Assembly: GCA_903861005.1 (NCBI GenBank)
Contig: CAIOSP010000068.1
Location: 62,001 to 126,000, forward strand
Source: an uncultured Pseudomonadota bacterium
Lineage (GTDB): Bacteria; Myxococcota_A; UBA796; GCA-2862545
Reading direction: 5' to 3'
DNA length: 64,000 nt
Part shown: positions 43,807 to 54,557 of the stretch, piece after piece
Layout: each line of letters begins with the position of its first letter
Numbering within the stretch: position 1 is the stretch's first letter
Notes under the pieces: model-generated
Database searches by the model: none
What the model saw: only the letters and a program-made list of their open reading frames with translations
Told to the model about the DNA's origin: nothing
Program-made: the position numbers and the translations under genes

Positions 43807-45411
<1,605 letters not shown>

Positions 45412-45522
45412 CGCGCCTCCAGCGCCCCGTGGGGCACCCGTAGGGGGCCGCCCGCTTATGAAGCCGGACCCCGATCGGCAAACGAAAAGTGAACGGCGAT
45501 TCAGTGGGCGTTCGCAGCGGAC

Positions 45523-46107
45523 TCAGGACGGGTCGGGGAGGCGGGCCCAACGTACCATTTGGTCAGTCTTCGCCCACGGCCCCACCTCGATGTGATCGAG
45601 GTCCTCGAAGCGCACCATGATCGTCTCGGGGGGCAGGTCCGCGTGCGCGGGATCCACCGTCTTGATCGACAGCAGATCCGCGCCGGTCGGGTCGGTCAGG
45701 GCGGCGTCCAGCGTCCAGTCGCGCTTGAAGGTTCCGTCCACGCCCACCACCGACACGGTGGCCGCGTCGATCACCATGCGCCGTTCGGCGCGCTCCTTGG
45801 AAAACTTCTCCAACGCGACCCGGTCGGGGTCGGAGGCGGGCCGGGCGTGGACCTCGGCTGCCCAGGCAAGCCAGGCCAGGTCGGCCTCGGACCACTGCGC
45901 GTCGGTGGGCACGGGGCCACCGCCCAGCACCTCGTCGAGCGCGTTGAAGCGGACCTCCTCCAGCACCTTGGGGGCCAACTTCCAGGTGCCCAGCAGCAGG
46001 CCGGTCGCGTCCATCATCTCACGCGGCGGGCCGACCGGTTTGGGCGGCTGGTCCCAGTCGCAGCCGACGCCAAAGGCAAGGGTGAGGGCGAAGACGGACA
46101 GCCGCAT
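45523..46107 (-). CDS. Small lipoprotein of unknown function
   Basis: 194 residues, lipobox Cys16 (FGVGC), GGAG before the ATG. The mature part begins with DWDQPPKPVGP, then GLLLGTWKLAPKVLEEVRFN, a helical block (EADLAWLAWAAEVHARPAS), and a strand-rich end (DAATVSVVGVDGTFKRDWTL, ETIMVRFEDLDHIEVG). The GTWKL start and following strands recall lipocalin-like stress lipoproteins, but the match is weak. It lies upstream of aceB on the same strand, with a 111-base gap, and is divergent from the lipoprotein gene at 46243. Confidence 0.68.
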   Translation of the reverse strand: MRLSVFALTLAFGVGCDWDQPPKPVGPPREMMDATGLLLGTWKLAPKVLEEVRFNALDEVLGGGPVPTDAQWSEADLAWLAWAAEVHARPASDPDRVALEKFSKERAERRMVIDAATVSVVGVDGTFKRDWTLDAALTDPTGADLLSIKTVDPAHADLPPETIMVRFEDLDHIEVGPWAKTDQMVRWARLPDPS

Positions 46108-46242
46108 CGGGGCTCCGGGTGGCTGGTGGAGCAGCGCTCTAACGCGCCGGTCGGCGTGGCTCCGGTGGAACGCGCCGAACGGTGGTGGAACATGGCCCTG
46201 TCAATTGGAGGATGCGCTACACTGGACCAAGCTGGAGACCTG

Positions 46243-46776
46243 ATGCGACCGATCCTAACCATCGCGGCCTGCGCCCTGCTCGCCGCCTGTGATGCCCAAG
46301 CACCCGACGCCGCCGATCAGGCCGCCGCCGCCGCCATGGCCGACGCCCTTCGCGCCGCGCCGGGCTGGATCACCGGCGGCTGCGGCGACGTCCTGCTGTT
46401 CGGACGCAACGCCAACGACACCCGCGCGTTCTTCGTGAACCTGCCTGACATGGCCACCGACTCGCACAACCTGGGTCGGATCCGCCACACCTACACGCTG
46501 CCGTCGCCGGACGTCGGCATCAGCGCCGAGGACGGCCTGCGCCTGACGTCGACCACCTGCGTGGGCATGCGCCCGCCGCAGAACCCGCGCGTCACCCGCT
46601 CCTGGGAGGCGGTGTCGGGCACCCTGACGGTGGACGTGGTTCCCACCGGCTCGTCGCCGTCGGCCACGGCCACGGTCACCGCGCGCAACGTGGTGTTCTC
46701 GGACGGCGCAGGCCTGACGTTCACCGCCACGTCGCTGCGCGTGCCGGTCACGTCGGTCGGGTTCTACCCGCCCTAG
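46243..46776 (+). CDS. Small lipoprotein of unknown function
   Basis: 177 residues from ATG 46243 (GGAG seven bases upstream). Lipobox Cys16 (LLAAC), then a short Ala-rich helix and a beta-sandwich of about 140 residues with one Cys pair (GGCGDVLLF and STTCVGM). No family was recognised. A TACACT box (46218-46223) is a possible -10. Upstream open frame to 45559 has no export signal and is antisense to the neighbouring lipoprotein, so it was not used. Confidence 0.65.
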   Translation: MRPILTIAACALLAACDAQAPDAADQAAAAAMADALRAAPGWITGGCGDVLLFGRNANDTRAFFVNLPDMATDSHNLGRIRHTYTLPSPDVGISAEDGLRLTSTTCVGMRPPQNPRVTRSWEAVSGTLTVDVVPTGSSPSATATVTARNVVFSDGAGLTFTATSLRVPVTSVGFYPP

Positions 46777-46827
46777 TGCGCCGCGCTGGCACGCCGTTCG
46801 CTTGACCTGACGCTTGAGAGGTGTGGA

Positions 46828-48510
46828 ATGCGTGCTCGGATCGCCTTGCTCTCCCTGGCCTCGCTGACCGCCTCCGCGGACGCGCTGGCGTGCGGCGGCT
46901 TCTTCTGCGACAACCAGGCGCGCCCGATCGACCAGGCGGGCGAGCGCATCGTGTTCGCGCTCGACCAGGCCAACCACAAGGTCGAGATGCACGCGCAGAT
47001 CACCTACACGGGCACCGCGCAGGAATTCGCGTGGATCCTGCCCGTGCCGCAGCCGCCGGACCTCTTCCTGTCCACCGACGAGCTGTTCACGGTGCTCGGC
47101 CGCAACACGGCGCCCATCTTCCAGCTCCAGCGCGTGTTCGAGGACGGCTGCGACACGCCCAACTCGGGCGGCGGCGGCGGGGTCGACGACTCGTCCGACA
47201 CCGGCACCACCGGCGGTGGTGTGATCGTGTTCTCCGAGTCCACGCTCGGTCCGTACGAGACGGTGGTGCTCCAAGGAGACAGCGTTCAGCGCGTGCTCGA
47301 TTGGCTCAACGAGCACGACTACAACATCCCCGCCAACGTCGGCGACGCCATGGCGCCCTACGTCGCCGCAGACTCTTGGTTCGTCGCGCTGCGCCTGTCC
47401 AAGGACAAGACCACCGGTGATCTGGCGCCGATCGGCCTGACCTACGACGGCGACCAGCCGGTCATCCCGCTGGTCCTGACCAGCATCGCCGCGGCGCCCG
47501 ACATGCCGCTGGTGCCGTACGTGTTCTCAAGCGGCCGCGCCGTGCCGGACAACTACCTGCACGTCGTCATCGATGATCTGGCGATCGACTGGTTCAACAA
47601 CGGCGCCAACTACCCGGCGGTGGTGACGGCGGCGGCCGACGCGGCGGGCGGTCAGGCCTTCGCCACCGACTTCGCGGGCTCGCCCACGGTGATGGATGGC
47701 CAGCTCTACTTCGACGGCCGCTTCGACCTGCCTGCGCTGCGCCAGCTCACGCTGCGCTCGGCGTTCCTCCAGGCCATCCTGGACCAGGGCTTCACGCTCG
47801 ACACCCGCCTGCTTGGCTTGCTCGACAGCTTCATCCCTGGCGCGCGCGACGCGATCACCGCCGGTCAGGACACGGGCGGGTCTGGCTTCATCGACCCGGG
47901 CATCGACATGTGCGGGATCGACCCCTGCCCCGCGCTGGTCCCCGGCCCGATCGTCGACGCGCTCGACGAGCAGATCGTCACGCCGCTGCGCCGCGCGGAG
48001 GAGCTGATGACCTCCTACGACTGGGTCACGCGCCTGACCTCGTCGATGTCCGCCGCCGAGATGACGGTCGACCCTCGCTTCACCATCAACCCGGACATGC
48101 CCGAGGTCGCGCAGACGCGCACCGCGGTGCTGACCATGCCGTGCGAGGGCGGCGACCTGCTCGGCCGCCTCAAGGTGCCCGACGGACGCGAGCTCGACGT
48201 GCCGTCGCAGGCGTGGTTCGACGCGCATGGCATGACGCAGGACGAGTGGTTCGCGCCGTTCCTGGGCTACCCGGCCAGCCGCATCGAGCAGACGAGCGCG
48301 GACGCGCCGCCGGTGACGCTGGTGGACCGCGGCGGGGACATCGACGGCTGGATCCGCTCGCGCAACGCGCTGCTCGGCGCGTCGTCGGGTACGGGCGGCA
48401 AGACGGGCACCTGCGGGTGCGCGACGGGCGGCCTGACCGGCGCGTTCGCGCCCGGGCTCTTGATCGTCGCGGGCATGACACTTCGTCGCCGTCGGCGCGA
48501 ACACGCGTAG
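46828..48510 (+). CDS. DUF2330 protein with MYXO-CTERM tail
   Basis: 560 residues. The signal peptide ends at ADALA; the mature protein begins with CGGFFCDNQARPIDQAGERI, the DUF2330 hallmark, then HAQITYTGTAQEFAWILPVP. A Gly/Asp/Thr insert (NSGGGGGVDDSSDTGTTGGG) interrupts the domain. The C-terminus has CGCATGG, a hydrophobic helix and RRRRREHA-type basic end (LRRRRREHA), the MYXO-CTERM signal for surface sorting. DUF2330 proteins are common in Myxococcota and have no known function. Two CxxxC-type pairs (DMCGIDPCP) suggest disulphides. It stands alone, with 35 bases to the next gene. Confidence 0.85.
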   Translation: MRARIALLSLASLTASADALACGGFFCDNQARPIDQAGERIVFALDQANHKVEMHAQITYTGTAQEFAWILPVPQPPDLFLSTDELFTVLGRNTAPIFQLQRVFEDGCDTPNSGGGGGVDDSSDTGTTGGGVIVFSESTLGPYETVVLQGDSVQRVLDWLNEHDYNIPANVGDAMAPYVAADSWFVALRLSKDKTTGDLAPIGLTYDGDQPVIPLVLTSIAAAPDMPLVPYVFSSGRAVPDNYLHVVIDDLAIDWFNNGANYPAVVTAAADAAGGQAFATDFAGSPTVMDGQLYFDGRFDLPALRQLTLRSAFLQAILDQGFTLDTRLLGLLDSFIPGARDAITAGQDTGGSGFIDPGIDMCGIDPCPALVPGPIVDALDEQIVTPLRRAEELMTSYDWVTRLTSSMSAAEMTVDPRFTINPDMPEVAQTRTAVLTMPCEGGDLLGRLKVPDGRELDVPSQAWFDAHGMTQDEWFAPFLGYPASRIEQTSADAPPVTLVDRGGDIDGWIRSRNALLGASSGTGGKTGTCGCATGGLTGAFAPGLLIVAGMTLRRRRREHA

Positions 48511-48545
48511 GCGGCGTCGCGATAGGGGACTGCTCCGGAGTCCCC

Positions 48546-50168
48546 ATGACCAACGGTGTCTGGCGCGTCCCTACGCCCGTCAATGAGCCCGTGCTCTCCT
48601 ACGCGCCTGGCACGCCCGAGCGCGCGGCGCTGTTGGCGGAGGCCGCGCGGCAGTCGGCGGAGATCGTGCAGATCCCGTGCGTGGTCGGCGGCCGCGAGGT
48701 GTTCACCGGGAACATCTGGGAGCTGCGCAACCCGAGCGCGCACCGCGAGGTCCTGGCCCACGTCCACCTGGCCGGCGACGCCGAGATCGAGGCGGCCATG
48801 CTCGCCGCGAACGACGCGAAGCACGCGTGGTCGTTGATGCCGTTCGAGGAGCGCGCCGCCATCTTCCTGCGCGCCGCCACGCTGCTCGCGGGGCCTTGGC
48901 GCGCGCGTGTGAACGCCGCAACCCTGCTCGGCCAGGGCAAGACCGCCCACCAGGCCGAGATCGACAGCGCCTGCGAGCTGATCGACTTCTGGCGCTTCAA
49001 CGTCCACTACGCCGAGCAGATCCTGCGCGACCAGCCGCCGATCAGCGGCCCCGGCACCTGGAACCGCACCGACCACCGCCCGCTCGACGGGTTCGTGTTC
49101 GCCGTCTCGCCGTTCAACTTCACGGCCATCGCGCTCAACCTGCCCACCGCGCCCGCGCTGGTCGGCAACACCGTGGTCTGGAAGCCCGCCACCACGAGCG
49201 CGCTCGCCTGCCACCACCTGTTCCGCATGCTGCGCGACGCGGGCCTGCCGGACGGCGTGATCAACCTGCTGCACGGCCACGGCCCCGAGGTGGGCGCGCG
49301 CGTGCTGCCCAACCAGGACCTGGGCGGCATCCACTTCACGGGCTCCACGCGCACCTTCCACGCCATGTGGCGCACGGTGGGCGAGCACATCGGCGGCTAC
49401 CGGCAGTACCCGCGGCTGGTCGGCGAGACGGGCGGCAAGGACTTCATCGTCGCGCACCAGAGCGCCGACGCGGCGCAGGTCGCTACGGCCATTGTCCGCG
49501 GCGCGTTCGAGTACCAGGGCCAGAAGTGCTCGGCGGCCAGCCGGATGTACATCCCGTCCAACCTGTGGCCGGAGGTCCGCGACCGCGTCGTGGCGGACAT
49601 GGCGGCCATCCGTCAGGGCGACCCGCGCGACCTGTCGAACTTTGTGGGGCCGGTCATCGACCGCGCCGCCTATGACCGCGTCGGCAGCTACATCGACCTG
49701 GCCCACGCCGAGGCCACCGTGCTGGCGGGCGGCACCTACGACGCGAACGAGGGCTGGTACGTGGCGCCCACGCTGGCGCAGGTCAGCACGCCCAAGCACC
49801 GCCTGATGCGCGAGGAGATCTTCGGCCCGGTGGCGTCCGTCTGGGTCTACGAGCCGGACTCCTGGGACGAGCTGCTCACCATCGTCGACCGCACCAGCCC
49901 CTACGCCCTGACCGGCGCGGTGTTCGCCCGCGATCGGGCCGTGCTTGCGGTTGCGCAGCAGGCGCTGCGTCACGCCGCGGGCAACTTCTACATCAACGAC
50001 AAGCCCTCGGGCGCGGTGGTGGGTCAGCAGCCGTTCGGCGGTGGCCGCGCGTCGGGCACCAACGACAAGGCCGGCAGCCCGCTCAACCTGCTCCGCTGGA
50101 TCTCCCCGCGGACCCTCAAGGAGACCTTCGACCCCCCCACGGACTGGCGCTACCCCTTCTTGGGCTGA
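48546..50168 (+). CDS. pruA: L-glutamate gamma-semialdehyde dehydrogenase (1-pyrroline-5-carboxylate dehydrogenase)
   Basis: 540-residue aldehyde dehydrogenase that oxidises glutamate semialdehyde to glutamate with NAD+, the second step of proline breakdown. Catalytic Cys328 (GQKCSAAS) and Glu294 (LVGETGGKD) are present. SPFNFTAIALNLPTAPALVG, GGIHFTGSTRTFHAMWR, FGPVASVWVYEPDSW and QQPFGGGRASGTNDKAGSP are those of the single-function (human ALDH4-like) form. No proline dehydrogenase gene lies next to it. Start ATG 48546 with GGAGT upstream; the open frame to 47910 is antisense-like extension within the DUF2330 gene. Confidence 0.93.
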   Translation: MTNGVWRVPTPVNEPVLSYAPGTPERAALLAEAARQSAEIVQIPCVVGGREVFTGNIWELRNPSAHREVLAHVHLAGDAEIEAAMLAANDAKHAWSLMPFEERAAIFLRAATLLAGPWRARVNAATLLGQGKTAHQAEIDSACELIDFWRFNVHYAEQILRDQPPISGPGTWNRTDHRPLDGFVFAVSPFNFTAIALNLPTAPALVGNTVVWKPATTSALACHHLFRMLRDAGLPDGVINLLHGHGPEVGARVLPNQDLGGIHFTGSTRTFHAMWRTVGEHIGGYRQYPRLVGETGGKDFIVAHQSADAAQVATAIVRGAFEYQGQKCSAASRMYIPSNLWPEVRDRVVADMAAIRQGDPRDLSNFVGPVIDRAAYDRVGSYIDLAHAEATVLAGGTYDANEGWYVAPTLAQVSTPKHRLMREEIFGPVASVWVYEPDSWDELLTIVDRTSPYALTGAVFARDRAVLAVAQQALRHAAGNFYINDKPSGAVVGQQPFGGGRASGTNDKAGSPLNLLRWISPRTLKETFDPPTDWRYPFLG

Positions 50169-50225
50169 TCCCGGGGATTGCCATCGGCCAGAAACGGGTC
50201 TACACCGGGAGGCGAGAACGGAAGA

Positions 50226-50747
50226 ATGGCGAAGCGTGGCTGGATCATCGGCGGAGTGGTGGGCGCGGGTGCGCTCACGCTGGTCTGCGTCCTGGCCTGG
50301 CGGACCGCCGAGATCTTCGGCGTGGTCGCGGGCGGCGGCGTCGACCTGGGCGTGAAGCTCGACGAGCCGGTGTTGGCACCTCCGGTGCGCCATGAGGCCG
50401 TCCCCCAGCGTGTCACCGGCGGCCTGAAGGAGCTCAAGGACGCCGAAAAGCTCGACCGCGCAGCCCGTGGCGAAGAAGACCCGGCCGACATCCTGAAGAT
50501 GGCGCCGGCGCGTCTGGCCAATCGGCATGACGCCCGAAACGCCTGGCGCCAGACCCTCTCGGAGGAGGAGCTGGCCGCGGTGCGGGAGCGCGTGCGCGAG
50601 AAGCACGACGGCCTGACGCCCGAGGAGCGCGCGGATCGCGAGGCCCGCCGACAGGCTCGCCGCGAGGCGATCGGCCTCCCTCCCGGGCCCCCCGAGGACG
50701 ATCCCGAGGCGCTCCCCGAGGAGGAGCTCCCTCCAGAGCCTGAGTAG
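50226..50747 (+). CDS. Membrane-anchored acidic protein of unknown function
   Basis: 173 residues from ATG 50226, with GGAAG directly upstream and GGGAGG a little further. One membrane helix near residues 5-27 (GWIIGGVVGAGALTLVCVLAW) is followed by a charged, mostly helical exterior domain: LKELKDAEKLDRAARGEE, LSEEELAAVRERVREKHDGL, and a Pro/Glu-rich end (PEEELPPEPE). The helix-rich part resembles the Spy/LTXXQ-type periplasmic helices only loosely. It follows the dehydrogenase by 57 bases. Not recognised. Confidence 0.6.
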   Translation: MAKRGWIIGGVVGAGALTLVCVLAWRTAEIFGVVAGGGVDLGVKLDEPVLAPPVRHEAVPQRVTGGLKELKDAEKLDRAARGEEDPADILKMAPARLANRHDARNAWRQTLSEEELAAVRERVREKHDGLTPEERADREARRQARREAIGLPPGPPEDDPEALPEEELPPEPE

Positions 50748-50842
50748 ATCCCCGTACGAGGCGATTGCTGCCACGTTCTTGTCTACTGTTCCGTTGCGTC
50801 GGCGGGTGAACGCTGCGAAGATGCGCGGGTTTGGAGGTCTAC

Positions 50843-51805
50843 ATGACGCTTCTTCTCGCCCTCAGCCTTCTGTCCACCGCCCACGCCCAGCAGGTGGAGA
50901 CCATCGGCGGCGAATTCGCCGCGAACAACGACGACAACGCGGTCAAGCTGGCCACGATCAAGATCGCGGACGCGGTGGTCATCACCCAGTCCGAGTTCCA
51001 GGTCTCTGGCGACAACGGCGCTGGCGACATCATCCTGGTGCTCTACAAGCGCGATGGCGCCAGCAACACGTGGAACCTCGTCGACTCCGTGCCGACGCCC
51101 ACGCGCCCCACGACCAACGGCAACCCGACCTTCGCCAGCAGCGGCCCGGTCGAGTGGGTGCTGCTCCCCGACGAGACCTACGGCATCGGCGCCTGGATCG
51201 GCGACGGCTGGGACTACTACTACACGCAGTTTCGCCCGGAAGTGCCCTCGTTCGGCCGCCTCACCGGCTCGGCTCGCACGTCCGTCGACGCGCCCCCGCC
51301 CACCTTCGAAGCGGGCCTGGAGAACTTCTTCTACCGGGAGCGCCTGACCTTCGTGTCGGCGGATGAGGACAAGGACGGCCTGGTCGCCCAGCAGTGGGGC
51401 GGCGACGACTGCGACGACACCAACCCCGACGTGGGCGCGGTCGCCGAAGAGATCCCCTACGACGGAATCGACCAGGACTGCAACGGCTCCGACCTGACCG
51501 ACGTGGACGACGACGGCGCCAAGGCCGAGGTCGCGGGCGGCAAGGACTGCGACGACACCAACGCCGGCATCGGCCCCAAGGCCGCCGAGATCTGCGGTGA
51601 CGGCATCGATCAGGACTGCGTCGACGGCGACCTGCCCTGCACCGAGAGCACCGACACCGACGTCGGCGGCGGCGCTGGCGGCGGTCTGGTCGACGGCCCC
51701 GAGAAGATCGTCGCGGCCGGCTGTGCCTGCGACACCAACGGCTCCGCGGGCGGCGCGCTCGTCGCGTTCGCGGCGCTGGCGCTGGCGCGTCGTCGTCGCG
51801 TCTGA
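50843..51805 (+). CDS. MopE-type putative metal-binding protein with MYXO-CTERM tail
   Basis: 320 residues from ATG 50843, chosen because GGAGGT (50833 onward) precedes it; the in-frame TTG at 50831 overlaps that site. Signal peptide to AHAQQ, then a beta domain (to about 175) that was not recognised. Two MopE-like units follow: DDCDDTNPDVGAVAEE with DGIDQDCNG, and DCDDTNAGIGPKAAE with DGIDQDCVDG. These Cys/Asp repeats are described as a putative metal-binding motif in Myxococcota surface proteins. After an acidic STDTDVGGG linker comes CACDTNG, a hydrophobic helix and RRRRV, a MYXO-CTERM sorting tail. Confidence 0.85.
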   Translation: MTLLLALSLLSTAHAQQVETIGGEFAANNDDNAVKLATIKIADAVVITQSEFQVSGDNGAGDIILVLYKRDGASNTWNLVDSVPTPTRPTTNGNPTFASSGPVEWVLLPDETYGIGAWIGDGWDYYYTQFRPEVPSFGRLTGSARTSVDAPPPTFEAGLENFFYRERLTFVSADEDKDGLVAQQWGGDDCDDTNPDVGAVAEEIPYDGIDQDCNGSDLTDVDDDGAKAEVAGGKDCDDTNAGIGPKAAEICGDGIDQDCVDGDLPCTESTDTDVGGGAGGGLVDGPEKIVAAGCACDTNGSAGGALVAFAALALARRRRV

Positions 51806-51817
51806 GGCTCGGCCTGC

Positions 51818-51849
51818 CGCCGGTCGGTCCCATGACGGATCGACCGGCG
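51818..51849. terminator. Bidirectional hairpin between convergent genes
   Basis: CGCCGGTCGGTC (51818-51829) pairs with GATCGACCGGCG (51838-51849) with a single G-T pair and an 8-base loop, in the 54-base gap between the MopE-type and CehA-type genes. A strong stem without a T-run. Confidence 0.45.
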
Positions 51850-51859
51850 CGGCGGGCGC

Positions 51860-54439
51860 CTAGGGCTTGATGTCCATCGGGGGCAGGGGAGGCGTCCAAC
51901 CGGCGCCGTCCAGGTCCATCAGCCAGGGCGAGGTCATCGCCCACGGCGTGCTGTCCTCGACCGGGCGCATCGACGTGTCGCCCTCGGCGACCACCCAGAA
52001 CGCGGCGTCCTGGTCCGCGTGCAGCGTGAAGTGGGCGGTGCTGCCGTCCACGCGCTCGACCTCGACGTTGTTGTCGCGCATGAGCTTGATGCGATCGACC
52101 TTGATCCAGTCGGGGGACAGCGCGGTGACATCCACCTCGGTGTCCTGACCGACGGTCGTGCCGGGCATGACTGAGGTCTGCAGGAACACGCCACGGGTTG
52201 GCATGGTCTGGCGGGCGCGCATCGCGGCGATCAGCCCGGCGTCCGTGACCTCGGACGGCACCGTGGTGCCGACGTGGAGGAAGGTCGCGCTCATGCCGGG
52301 GTGGCCGTTGAAGTGGTCGTGGCTGTCGCTGACGCCGACGGGCGCGGTGATCGTGCCGCGCGCGAGCAGGTCGGACCAGAAGTCGGTGTAGTCGTCGAGG
52401 TGCGACGAGTTGAGGACCTCGACGGCCTGGATGCGATCGGTCCAGCGGTTGGCCTGCTGCACCTGGCCGGGCGCCCAGCCGGCGCTGCTCGCCAGGCCGC
52501 TGCTGGTGGGGTGGTTGGACTGCAGGATGAAGTCCGGGCCGTGGGCCTCGCGCAGGAAGTCGACCATGGCGTCGGTCGACGGCGGGACCTCATTCCACCA
52601 CGCGTAGGCGCCGCCGTTCGGGCGATCCTTCTTGGGCTCCACCGGGTAGATGTTGAAGTGGCCGCGCAGGGGCGGGCTCACCTCGTCGCTGACGATCGAC
52701 GCCAGGTAGGGCGACAGGCCGAGCGCCTCGACAAGCGGGCGGTAGTCGGCGACGCGGTCGTGGTCGGTGCCGAAGTGCAGCTGCACGCCGTCCGCCGCGT
52801 GCACGATCACGCGCTCCTCCATGTTGATCGACGCGTCGCCGCTGGGCGCGCCGTGGCTGTGCGGGTCGCCGAGGATCCAGCCCTCGTGCGTGTAGGCCTC
52901 GGTCAGCGACGTCGCGATGTCGGTGGTCTGGCCCTCGGTGAGGGTCACGGTCTCGGTGTGCAGGCTGAAGCGCATGCCGCGGTGCACGGTGACCGAGTAG
53001 GTCCCCGGCTCGACAGCCAGGTCGATGTCGCCATCGCGCGACCAACCGGCGGCGGCGTGGCCACCCGGGCGGCCCGGCGCCAGGCCGTCGGGGATGGCGG
53101 TGTCAGGCGCGGTGAAGTCGACCAGCACGGCGAACGGCGCGCCGTCGGCGACGGTGACGTGCAGCGTGGCGGGCACATGCAGGGTGAGCGGCCCGTCCGC
53201 CGGGCCGATGCCGCGCCCTTCGGCGAACGCGGGGCCTGCCGAGTCCGCGGTGTAGGTGACCTTGGAGGCCTCGTTCACGCCGTCGGTGGCGAAGGCCGCC
53301 CAGTTGGCGGCGCCGGGCGGCAGGTCGGCGAACTTGCCGGTGCCGCGGCCGATCGCGCGGGCGGTCGCGTGGGAGCCCGCAGGTACGTCCACGCTGAACG
53401 AGCCGTCGTCCTTGGTGGTGGCGACGGTGTACGGCACGTCGTCGATCGACACGACCACGCCCGCGCCCGCCACCACCCCGTCCGGCGAGGACACGACCTC
53501 GGAGATCGTGTCGACCGCGCGACCCTGCCGGGAGAGCGCCTCGTTCGACAGCGTCGCCAGGTCCGGGCCCACGCCGTAGTAGCGCGTGAACTCGATCGGG
53601 CTGCCCTTGGCGACGTGCTGCGACTCGCCGCTGGCCACCGCCAGGTCGGTGATCGAGGCGATGATGTTGAGGTTGCTGGGCACGTAGTGGTTGGTGTCGG
53701 CGCGGAACATGGCGGCGGCGACGCGGCGGTGGCTGTCGACGTAGCCGGTCCAGTCGTAGGACTGCGGCGTAGAGTCAGACAGGCCCACGCCTTGGGTCCA
53801 GCGCGACGCGACCTCGGGCGCGCCGAACAGCACGTCGGCGATCGCGAAGTCCGACTCGCCCTCGTCCAGCTCCGCAGTGGTGTGCACCTTGAGCAGGTAG
53901 CTGTCGGGCTCCAGCGTGAACTCCTGCGTGATGCGCAGGCCGAGGTTGGCGACGAAGCCGGGCGTCTCGATGGCGCCCTCCAGCAGCGCGAGGGGGGCCT
54001 CCACACCCACCGCGCGGATCACGGCCGCCTCGCCGTTGGATCCGTCGTTCACCACCTCGATCGAGGTCGGCTGCATGAGTCGGCCGACGCCGAACATGGG
54101 GCCCCACTTCTCGATCAGGTCGCGGCCGGTCTGGCCCTCGGGCCGCACGATGTCGGCGTCGATCACGCCGCCCCACGAGTTGATGTAGTAGCTGGCCTCG
54201 CGGATGCCTTGGACGACGAATTGCACGCGGTCGTTGTATATCTTGAGGTCGCCGACGCGCGACTCGGCGAGCACGCCGCCGAACATGCCGGCGTCGCTCT
54301 CAAACGCGCCTGCGCGCACCTCTCCTGGCGCCAGCCGGACCGACACGTCCACCCCGGCGGGGGGATCGACGATCTTCTCTCCATCATCACAAGCGCCGAT
54401 GAACGCGGCAGCCATCAAGACCAGGACGAGTCGACCCAC
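51860..54439 (-). CDS. CehA/McbA-family PHP-domain lipoprotein
   Basis: 859 residues, lipobox Cys17 (FIGAC). Residues 35-320 form the N-terminal beta domain (SRVGDLKIYNDRVQFVV, GGVIDADIVRP), 330-520 include carboxypeptidase-regulatory-like beta units, and 520-800 the PHP-type metal site. All metal motifs are present: D-P-H-S-H (about 525-529), T558-D-H-D561, QSNHPTSSG and GVSDSHDH. The family is named after CehA and McbA carbaryl hydrolases, and members act as metal-dependent esterases or phosphoesterases. The substrate here is unknown. It is an intact counterpart of the degenerate protein at 18857-21058. Confidence 0.88.
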   Translation of the reverse strand: MGRLVLVLMAAAFIGACDDGEKIVDPPAGVDVSVRLAPGEVRAGAFESDAGMFGGVLAESRVGDLKIYNDRVQFVVQGIREASYYINSWGGVIDADIVRPEGQTGRDLIEKWGPMFGVGRLMQPTSIEVVNDGSNGEAAVIRAVGVEAPLALLEGAIETPGFVANLGLRITQEFTLEPDSYLLKVHTTAELDEGESDFAIADVLFGAPEVASRWTQGVGLSDSTPQSYDWTGYVDSHRRVAAAMFRADTNHYVPSNLNIIASITDLAVASGESQHVAKGSPIEFTRYYGVGPDLATLSNEALSRQGRAVDTISEVVSSPDGVVAGAGVVVSIDDVPYTVATTKDDGSFSVDVPAGSHATARAIGRGTGKFADLPPGAANWAAFATDGVNEASKVTYTADSAGPAFAEGRGIGPADGPLTLHVPATLHVTVADGAPFAVLVDFTAPDTAIPDGLAPGRPGGHAAAGWSRDGDIDLAVEPGTYSVTVHRGMRFSLHTETVTLTEGQTTDIATSLTEAYTHEGWILGDPHSHGAPSGDASINMEERVIVHAADGVQLHFGTDHDRVADYRPLVEALGLSPYLASIVSDEVSPPLRGHFNIYPVEPKKDRPNGGAYAWWNEVPPSTDAMVDFLREAHGPDFILQSNHPTSSGLASSAGWAPGQVQQANRWTDRIQAVEVLNSSHLDDYTDFWSDLLARGTITAPVGVSDSHDHFNGHPGMSATFLHVGTTVPSEVTDAGLIAAMRARQTMPTRGVFLQTSVMPGTTVGQDTEVDVTALSPDWIKVDRIKLMRDNNVEVERVDGSTAHFTLHADQDAAFWVVAEGDTSMRPVEDSTPWAMTSPWLMDLDGAGWTPPLPPMDIKP

Positions 54440-54557
54440 GGGGCACCTCGGGGCCCGGAGGGTAGCACCTGTGACACCCTCGTGTCACCGTTCCGTTGCT
54501 TCTTGGCGCAACGCTCGGTCCTTGGACGCGCCGGTCATTTCCGGTAAGGGTGGGGGC

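Noticed and set aside
46787-46801. Sigma-54-like promoter before the DUF2330 gene
   Set aside because: TGGCAC is present, but the second element reads TCGC instead of TTGC at the right spacing, and no sigma-54 activator is near.
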